From NCBI RefSeq assembly GCF_002009015.1, contig NZ_LZDE01000305.1, positions 1 through 32,053 of the forward strand: DNA of 32,053 nt, given 5' to 3'. This document shows, one piece after another, positions 26,658-32,053 of the stretch; position 1 is the stretch's first letter; every line of letters starts with the position of its first letter. Below the pieces are notes generated by a model. That model was not told where the DNA came from, made no database searches, and saw only the letters and a program-made list of their open reading frames with translations. The position numbers were made by a program, and so were the translations under genes. The stretch comes from Microbulbifer mangrovi (lineage in GTDB: Bacteria; Pseudomonadota; Gammaproteobacteria; Pseudomonadales; Cellvibrionaceae).

Positions 26658-26701
26658 CGTTTCCGCATCCTTTTGTGATCCAGCGCTCGACTATTCGCTA
26701 A

Positions 26702-26731
26702 TTGCCCTCCGGCTTCTCCTTCAGGTATACA
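26702..26731 (+). promoter_or_regulatory. Weak candidate promoter for crbS
   Basis: TTGCCC and TATACA with an 18-bp spacer, about 39 bp before the kinase ATG. Both hexamers match the consensus only in part. Confidence 0.3.
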
Positions 26732-26769
26732 GGGAGTTGAATTTTCCTGTCCGCCGCTGCGAGAAGACC

Positions 26770-29700
26770 ATGATCGGCAAGCCCCTGTTGCTATTTTTTG
26801 CCCTGTTATATGTGGCACTGCTATTTGTGGTGGCGTGGCGGGCAGACCAGCGCAAGCAGTGGATCCAGCGTTTCCGCCCGATCATCTACGGTCTCACCCT
26901 GGCTGTGTATTGCAGCTCCTGGACATTCTTTGGTGCCGTGGGGCAGGCGGTCAGCGATACCTGGAGTTACCTGCCCATATACCTGGGGCCAATCCTGTTA
27001 TTCGTGTTTGCCGGCGGTTTCCTGCGCAAGCTGATGCAGGTCGGGGAGCGTCAGAAGGTCACTTCCATCGCAGACTTTATTGGCTCCCGCTACGGCAAGA
27101 GCCGCGGACTTTCCGCGCTGGTGACACTGCTGGCCATCGTCGGCAGCCTGCCCTATATCGCCCTGCAGTTGCGTGCGGTAACCATGGGCTGGCAGGCCAT
27201 TGGTGGAAGCGGTGAGGGGGACACCTTCGTCAACCTGGATACGGCGCTGGCCACCGCGCTGCTGATGGGGTTATTCGCAATCCTGTTCGGGACGCGACAC
27301 CTGGAAGGGCGCGAGCGCAACCTGGGGGTGGTGGTGGCGATCGCCATGGAGTCGCTGGTGAAACTACTGGCATTCGCCGCGGTGGCGGTACTGGCACTTT
27401 GGTTGCTGGTGTCCGGTGGCAGTGGAATGGAATTGCCGCGCAGCGAGTGGAACCTGGATTTTCAGGGGCTGGTGCCAGATGTCAATTTTGTCACCCAGAC
27501 CCTGCTGGCAATGGCCGCGATCATCTGCCTGCCGCGGCAGTTCCATATGGCAGTGGTGGAGTATCGCAACCCGGACGACCTGCATACCGCGCGCTGGCTG
27601 TTGCCCGCCTACCTCGTATTGTTCTCTGTCCTGATTCTGCCGATTGCACTGGTCGGGCAACCGCTGGTGGCGGCCGGGCTCAGTGAGCCCGACACTCTGG
27701 TGCTGACCCTGCCGCTACAGGATGGCCAGAATGCACTGACCATGCTGGCCTACATCGGCGGTTTCTCCGCCGCGACCGGGATGGTGATCGTCGCCGCTGT
27801 GACCCTGGCGGTGATGGTTTCCAATGAGCTGGTGGCACCGGTGTGGCTCTACCTGAGCCGTTATACCCACTTGACCGCAGTCTCCCTGGGGAGACACCTG
27901 CGGCTGATCCGCCGCGTGAGTATCTTGCTGCTGATGCTGTTGAGCTGGGGAATGCACCGGGCCATTACCGGCATGGAAGCACTGGCGTCGATTGGCCTGC
28001 TGTCTTTTGCCGCGGCGGCGCAACTGGCGCCGTCCTTAATAGCAGCGCTTTACTGGCCCAGGGCCCACAGGCGGGGCATCTGGGCGGGGCTGATCGCCGG
28101 GTACGGGCTGTGGTTGTATTGCCTGGTGTTGCCGGCGACTTTCCCCGGAGCACTTCTGTTGGAGCGTGGTGCTTTCGGACTGGAATGGTTGCGACCGCAG
28201 CAACTGTTCGGGCTTTCCGGGCTCGATTCCCTCAGTCACGGGGTGTTCTGGAGCCTGCTGTTCAATGTGGTATTGCTGGTCGGGGTATCTTTTTTCTGTC
28301 GCCAGAGTGCGGGGGATATTCGCCAGGCGATTGCTTTCGTCATTCCGGAACAGAGTGATGAACCGGTGCCGGATATGGTGCCCACCAGCATCCGTATGGG
28401 ACAGCTACACAGCCTGCTGCAGCCGTTTGTTGGGCGCGACCGGCTGGAGGAAATCTGGAATGAATTCGAGCAGCGCAGCCAGCAGCGCCTGTTGCCCGAC
28501 GATGCCGCACCACGTTTTGTGATTGGCGAAGCGGAGCGCACTCTGGCGGGGATCGTGGGTTCCGCTGCGGCACATCAGGTGATGGGATTGTTGCACAGTA
28601 ACCGGCCGCTGAAACTTGAGGATATTGCGCGGCTGGTGGACAGCACCTCGGAGCGGTTGCGTTTCAGTCAGGAATTGCTGCAGACCACGGTGGAAACCAT
28701 CAGCCAGGGCATCAGCGTGGTGGATGCCGAACTGCGGTTGGTGGCCTGGAACCGTCAGTACCTGGAGCTGTTCAATTACCCCGAGCGACTGCTGTACATC
28801 GGCTGTCCGGTGGCCAATCTCTATCGACACAATGCAGAGCGCGGCCTTTACGGTGACAGTGACGATCCTAAGGTGCTGGAAGCGCATGTGCAGCGGCGAC
28901 TGGATTTGTTGCGCCACGGCAGCGCACACCGGTTCGAGCGCCGCTTGCCGTCCGGGGCCATTGTCGAGGTACGCGGTACGCCCATGCCCGGAGGTGGCTT
29001 TGTCACCACATTTACCGATATCAGCGAGTACCGCGCAGCGGTGGATGCGCTGGAGGAAAACCGTCGCAGTCTGGAAGTCCGGGTGCAGCAGCGCACTGCG
29101 GAATTATCGGATAGCAACCGGGCACTGCAGCAGGAGAACCGCCGTCGCGCCGAGGCGGAAGTGAAAATCCGCGAGCTGCACGCGGCCAAGACCCGGTTCC
29201 TCGCGCACACCAGCCACGATCTGCTGCAGCCGATCAACGCCGCGCGCCTGTTTATCGCCTCTCTGCAGCAGAAAGCCGCAGCCGGCAGCTGGCGGGAGAT
29301 GGGGGACGACATTCACTACATCGACAGCGCACTCACTTCCGCAGAGCAATTGATTGGGGCACTGCGGGAAATTAGTCGGCTGGATGCGGGTAGCCTGACA
29401 CCCAAGCGCGCGAGCTTTCCTTTGCGCGAGCTGCTGGACGGACTCAATGCGGAATTTTCCGCACTGGCCAGCGAACGCGGACTCTCCCTGCGCTATGTGC
29501 CCACCGATGCCTGGGTCTATTCTGACCGCCACCTGCTGCGGCGGATATTGCAAAACTTTCTCAGCAATGCGCTGCACTACACCGCCCGTGGAAGGGTGCT
29601 GCTGGGAGTGCGGCGGCGCACTGAAACTACCGGCGAAGGCGATCCCTGCAAGGTGCTGGAAATCCAGGTGTGGGACACCGGCCCCGGTATCGCCGCTGAT

Positions 29701-30318
29701 GCGCGCGAGGAGATTTTCGACGAGTTTGTGCGTCTTGGCAGTAGTGAGCGCAGTGCGGATAAGGGGCTGGGGCTCGGCCTTGCGATTGCGCGTCGCAGTG
29801 CGGACCTGCTAGGGCACCGCCTCGGCCTGGAATCTATCCCGGGTCGCGGTTCCATGTTCAGTATCCGCGTGCCGGTGGGCGAGGTACAAACGACTCTAAG
29901 TCCGGCACCCAGTGCTGGCGGTACCGCGAGCCTGGCATCGGCGGCGGTACTGTGTATCGACAACGAACGACAGATTCTGCGCGGTATGGAGAGCCTGCTG
30001 ACGGGCTGGGGGTGTCGCGTGGTTACTGCTGTATCGCTGGATGAGGCACTGGCGCGCTGGCAGTTTTCCACGCCACCGGAAGTGGTCATTGTCGACTATC
30101 ACCTGGATCACAAGGCGACCGGAATCGATGCGTTGGAAGCGCTGTGTGCACGCTGGCAGTTGGCGCTGCCAGGCATATTGATCAGCGCCGACACCTCGGA
30201 AGCGGTGCGCAACAGTGCCTCAGAGCGGGGCTATTTTTACCTGGCCAAACCGGTGAAGCCTGCAGCGTTGCGTAACCTGATCCGGCGGCTGGTGCGCAGT
30301 GCGCAGGTTAAGCAATAG
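26770..30318 (+). CDS. crbS: Hybrid histidine kinase with SSS sensor domain (CrbS/MxtR type)
   Basis: Membrane sensor kinase, 1182 aa. Domains: sodium/solute-symporter (SLC5-like) unit with about thirteen helices (residues 1 to about 510), a STAC-like linker (about 525-625, ending EAERTLAGIVGSAAAHQVM), PAS (about 640-765), coiled coil, HisKA with H816 in HTSHDLLQPINA, HATPase (LSNALHYT, DTGPGIA, GLGLGLAIA) and a C-terminal receiver with phospho-acceptor D1109 in VIVDYHL. This layout is that of CrbS of Vibrio and MxtR of Pseudomonas, which with CrbR/ErdR turn on acs for acetate use. The ATG at 26770 gives the conserved hydrophobic start; the in-frame TTG at 26737 touches its own GGGAG and is unlikely. 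It converges on the crbR gene with 34 bp between the stops, and acs lies just beyond. Confidence 0.92.
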   Translation: MIGKPLLLFFALLYVALLFVVAWRADQRKQWIQRFRPIIYGLTLAVYCSSWTFFGAVGQAVSDTWSYLPIYLGPILLFVFAGGFLRKLMQVGERQKVTSIADFIGSRYGKSRGLSALVTLLAIVGSLPYIALQLRAVTMGWQAIGGSGEGDTFVNLDTALATALLMGLFAILFGTRHLEGRERNLGVVVAIAMESLVKLLAFAAVAVLALWLLVSGGSGMELPRSEWNLDFQGLVPDVNFVTQTLLAMAAIICLPRQFHMAVVEYRNPDDLHTARWLLPAYLVLFSVLILPIALVGQPLVAAGLSEPDTLVLTLPLQDGQNALTMLAYIGGFSAATGMVIVAAVTLAVMVSNELVAPVWLYLSRYTHLTAVSLGRHLRLIRRVSILLLMLLSWGMHRAITGMEALASIGLLSFAAAAQLAPSLIAALYWPRAHRRGIWAGLIAGYGLWLYCLVLPATFPGALLLERGAFGLEWLRPQQLFGLSGLDSLSHGVFWSLLFNVVLLVGVSFFCRQSAGDIRQAIAFVIPEQSDEPVPDMVPTSIRMGQLHSLLQPFVGRDRLEEIWNEFEQRSQQRLLPDDAAPRFVIGEAERTLAGIVGSAAAHQVMGLLHSNRPLKLEDIARLVDSTSERLRFSQELLQTTVETISQGISVVDAELRLVAWNRQYLELFNYPERLLYIGCPVANLYRHNAERGLYGDSDDPKVLEAHVQRRLDLLRHGSAHRFERRLPSGAIVEVRGTPMPGGGFVTTFTDISEYRAAVDALEENRRSLEVRVQQRTAELSDSNRALQQENRRRAEAEVKIRELHAAKTRFLAHTSHDLLQPINAARLFIASLQQKAAAGSWREMGDDIHYIDSALTSAEQLIGALREISRLDAGSLTPKRASFPLRELLDGLNAEFSALASERGLSLRYVPTDAWVYSDRHLLRRILQNFLSNALHYTARGRVLLGVRRRTETTGEGDPCKVLEIQVWDTGPGIAADAREEIFDEFVRLGSSERSADKGLGLGLAIARRSADLLGHRLGLESIPGRGSMFSIRVPVGEVQTTLSPAPSAGGTASLASAAVLCIDNERQILRGMESLLTGWGCRVVTAVSLDEALARWQFSTPPEVVIVDYHLDHKATGIDALEALCARWQLALPGILISADTSEAVRNSASERGYFYLAKPVKPAALRNLIRRLVRSAQVKQ

Positions 30319-30352
30319 GGCCGTTGTTCCTGATGGGGGATTAGACAGCCCT

Positions 30353-31075
30353 TCAGTTGACGGGCTTGGATTCCGGTCGCTGCGGCGGTGCAAACTGTCC
30401 CGGCGGCTCCACATCCAGACTGCCCAGTGCCAGTACCGCCTGAGTGCGGGAATTGACGTTCAGCTTGCGGAACAGGGCAGTGAGGTGCGCCTTGACGGTG
30501 GCCTCGGTGACCTGCATTTCGTAGGCAATCTGTTTGTTTAGCAGACCCTCTGCCAGCATCGTAGCCACGCGGAACTGTTGCGGGGTGAGGGTGGCGATCA
30601 CATCCACCACTTCGGCATCGTCTCCGGTAATGTCGCCGGCCTGGTAGCGCTCTGCCACAGCCGGGGGCAGCCAGATTTCGCCTTCGAGACTCTGCTGCAG
30701 GGCATTGGCAATCTGTTCCAGCGGGGCCGATTTGGGCAAGAATCCACAGGCGCCATAGTCGATGGCGCGGCACATGATTTCCGGCTTTTCGTTGGCGGAT
30801 ACCACCATCACCGGCAGCTGTGGATACTGGCCATTGAGGAAAATCAGCCCGCTGAAACCGTGGGCGCCGGGCATGTGCAGGTCGAGCAGTAGCAGGTCGC
30901 AGTCCGGGTGTTCCGCCACACACTGTTGCAGGCTCTGCATGTCGCAGGCCTCGAAGATGGTAGCGCCGGGAAAGTTCTGCTGGATAGACTGTCGCAGGGC
31001 GCCGCGGAACAGCGGGTGATCGTCGGCAATGATGAACTGCCGTGCAGCCTGTTCGCTACTGGTGTGAGAATTCAT
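30353..31075 (-). CDS. crbR: LuxR/NarL-family response regulator (CrbR/ErdR type)
   Basis: DNA-binding response regulator, 240 aa. Receiver domain residues 13-130 has the acidic pair D18/D19, phospho-acceptor D65 in LLLLDLHMPG and lysine K115 in GFLPKSAP. The LuxR-type helix-turn-helix at about residues 165-225 reads LTPQQFRVATMLAEGLLNKQIAYEM...TEATVKAHLTALFRKL. Assigned to CrbR/ErdR from this type plus its position between crbS and acs. Activation of acs is known for the family and inferred here. AGAAGGGA precedes the ATG on the minus strand. A short Pro-rich tail follows the HTH. Confidence 0.9.
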   Translation of the reverse strand: MNSHTSSEQAARQFIIADDHPLFRGALRQSIQQNFPGATIFEACDMQSLQQCVAEHPDCDLLLLDLHMPGAHGFSGLIFLNGQYPQLPVMVVSANEKPEIMCRAIDYGACGFLPKSAPLEQIANALQQSLEGEIWLPPAVAERYQAGDITGDDAEVVDVIATLTPQQFRVATMLAEGLLNKQIAYEMQVTEATVKAHLTALFRKLNVNSRTQAVLALGSLDVEPPGQFAPPQRPESKPVN

Positions 31076-31121
31076 CGCTATACATCCCTTCTTTCGTGGG
31101 ACCTTCCCCGGTTGTCTGGAT

Positions 31122-31147
31122 CCAGTTTAATAGAACCAGTTTACTGG
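31122..31147. promoter_or_regulatory. Repeated CCAGTTTA motif upstream of crbR
   Basis: CCAGTTTA occurs at 31122-31129 and 31136-31143, 14 bp apart. The second copy is part of the inverted repeat CCAGT-TT-ACTGG (31136-31147). It lies 47-72 bp upstream of the crbR ATG and could be an operator or autoregulatory site. Confidence 0.35.
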
Positions 31148-31277
31148 GAAAGTCGCCGCGCTTCCTGTCGAGATTTTTTATTGATACCGGGGTACATCCT
31201 GTTACACCGGTTGGGATTATTATTTTTATTGGTTGTTCTGCGCTGGATGCGTTGGAAAAGACGTGCTGCAACGTATG

Positions 31278-31312
31278 GCGGGTTGGGAAAGTATGCCTAT
31301 TTCCCAACCCGC
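31278..31312. repeat. 13-bp perfect inverted repeat just after acs
   Basis: GCGGGTTGGGAAA pairs with TTTCCCAACCCGC across a 9-nt loop, 10 bp downstream of the acs stop on the minus strand. There is no U-run behind it in either direction, so it may end or protect the acs mRNA without being a canonical terminator. Confidence 0.55.
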
Positions 31313-31321
31313 GTTTGGTTA

Positions 31322-32053
31322 TCAGGCCGGGATCGCGGCCGCGCGATTGGCTACCAGGTCGTCCACCACACCGGGGTCGGCGAGGGTGGAAGTGTCGCCG
31401 AGTTGATCGCACTCATCGGCGGCAACCTTGCGCAGGATTCGGCGCATGATCTTGCCGGAGCGGGTTTTCGGCAGTCCCGGCGCCCACTGGATAACATCCG
31501 GTGTGGCGATGGGGCCGATCTCGCTGCGCAGCCAGTTGCGCAGTGTGGTGTGCATGGCTTCGCTGGGCTCGATGCCGCTGTTGAGGGTGACGTAGACGTA
31601 GATTCCCTGGCCCTTGATGTCGTGTGGATAACCTACCACCGCGGCCTCGGCGACGGCCTCGTGGGCCACCAGGGCACTCTCCAGCTCCGCGGTGCCCATA
31701 CGGTGACCGGATACGTTGAGCACATCGTCAACCCGTCCGGTGATCCAGTAGTAGCCGTCTTCGTCCCGGCGCGCGCCGTCACCGGTGAAGTACATATTGT
31801 CAAAGGTGCTGAAGTAAGTGTCCGCAAAGCGCTGGTGATCACCGAACACGGTGCGCATCTGTCCCGGCCAGCTGCCCAGTAACACCAGGTTGCCCTCGGT
31901 AGCGCCTTCGAGAATATTGCCCTCGTTATCCACCAGCGCCGGCTGTACGCCGAAGAAGGGGCGGGTGGCGGAGCCTGGTTTCAGCGCTGTGGCGCCGGGC
32001 AGCGGAGTGAGCATGGCAGCGCCGGTTTCGGTCTGCCACCAGGTATCCACAAT
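31322..32053 (-). CDS. acs: Acetyl-CoA synthetase, C-terminal part (runs off the window)
   Basis: AMP-forming acetyl-CoA synthetase, making acetyl-CoA from acetate, ATP and CoA. Only the last 243 residues are present; the N-terminal two thirds lie beyond the window end. Visible blocks are [10 protein letters not shown] (core substrate/ATP motif), [31 protein letters not shown] (hinge and adenylate motif) and [11 protein letters not shown], containing the catalytic lysine that acetylation inactivates in this family. The reading frame is intact to the window edge. Proximity to crbR/crbS fits the acetate switch known in Vibrio and Pseudomonas. The acs promoter is not visible. Confidence 0.96.
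   Translation of the reverse strand: MVDTWWQTETGAAMLTPLPGATALKPGSATRPFFGVQPALVDNEGNILEGATEGNLVLLGSWPGQMRTVFGDHQRFADTYFSTFDNMYFTGDGARRDEDGYYWITGRVDDVLNVSGHRMGTAELESALVAHEAVAEAAVVGYPHDIKGQGIYVYVTLNSGIEPSEAMHTTLRNWLRSEIGPIATPDVIQWAPGLPKTRSGKIMRRILRKVAADECDQLGDTSTLADPGVVDDLVANRAAAIPA

Noticed and set aside
30908-31882. Open frame of 324 codons on the plus strand across crbR, the intergenic region and acs.
   Set aside because: It crosses two well-supported minus-strand genes and shows no family resemblance.

Overview
The window looks like chromosomal DNA of a GC-rich, cellulose-degrading marine gammaproteobacterium of the Cellvibrionales type (Microbulbifer, Saccharophagus or Teredinibacter relatives). 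The evidence is the gammaproteobacterial order proA-nadD-rsfS-rlmH-mrdA-rodA-mltB-rlpA-dacA-ybeD-lipB-lipA, two secreted cellulases with CBM2 modules and very long polyserine linkers, and a CrbS/CrbR (MxtR/ErdR) two-component system beside acs. The genus assignment is an inference from protein style, not a database result.

Layout. 1-1.1 kb: a YpfJ-type zinc metallopeptidase on the minus strand. 1.2-4.5 kb: a small LON-domain protein and a very large DUF2339 membrane protein. 4.6-7.4 kb: proA, nadD, rsfS and rlmH (proline, NAD, ribosome silencing, rRNA methylation). 7.7-14.1 kb: the cell-elongation and peptidoglycan block mrdA (PBP2), rodA, mltB, rlpA and dacA (PBP5), with intrinsic terminators after mltB and rlpA. 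14.3-16.4 kb: ybeD-lipB-lipA, making protein-bound lipoate, behind a likely promoter of its own. 16.4-18.7 kb: a more AT-rich accessory patch with a secreted beta-propeller protein and a translationally coupled, membrane-anchored protein carrying one EF-hand loop; function unknown. 18.7-24.5 kb: a small cellulose-use locus with a CBM2-GH5 endoglucanase, a CBM2-GH6 cellobiohydrolase and an FHS-family sugar transporter, each closed by a strong terminator. 24.6-26.6 kb: a Cys-rich double-DUF1540 protein divergent from a catalase, with a perfect FNR/Anr box between them. 26.8-32.05 kb: a hybrid histidine kinase with a sodium/solute-symporter sensor domain, a convergent LuxR-type regulator, and the 3' part of acs, which runs off the window.

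How the parts work together. The housekeeping block supplies the elongasome, periplasmic wall remodelling and lipoylation. The cellulase block would cut cellulose outside the cell and import the resulting sugar. CrbS/CrbR is known in Vibrio and Pseudomonas to control acetyl-CoA synthetase, so its position next to acs suggests a local acetate-scavenging unit.

The most unusual signals are a structured leader in front of the GH5 cellulase that resembles a cobalamin-riboswitch core, the uncharacterised propeller/EF-hand pair, and the FNR box flanked by 10-bp direct repeats upstream of the catalase. No tRNA, rRNA, CRISPR array, insertion sequence or prophage gene was recognised.
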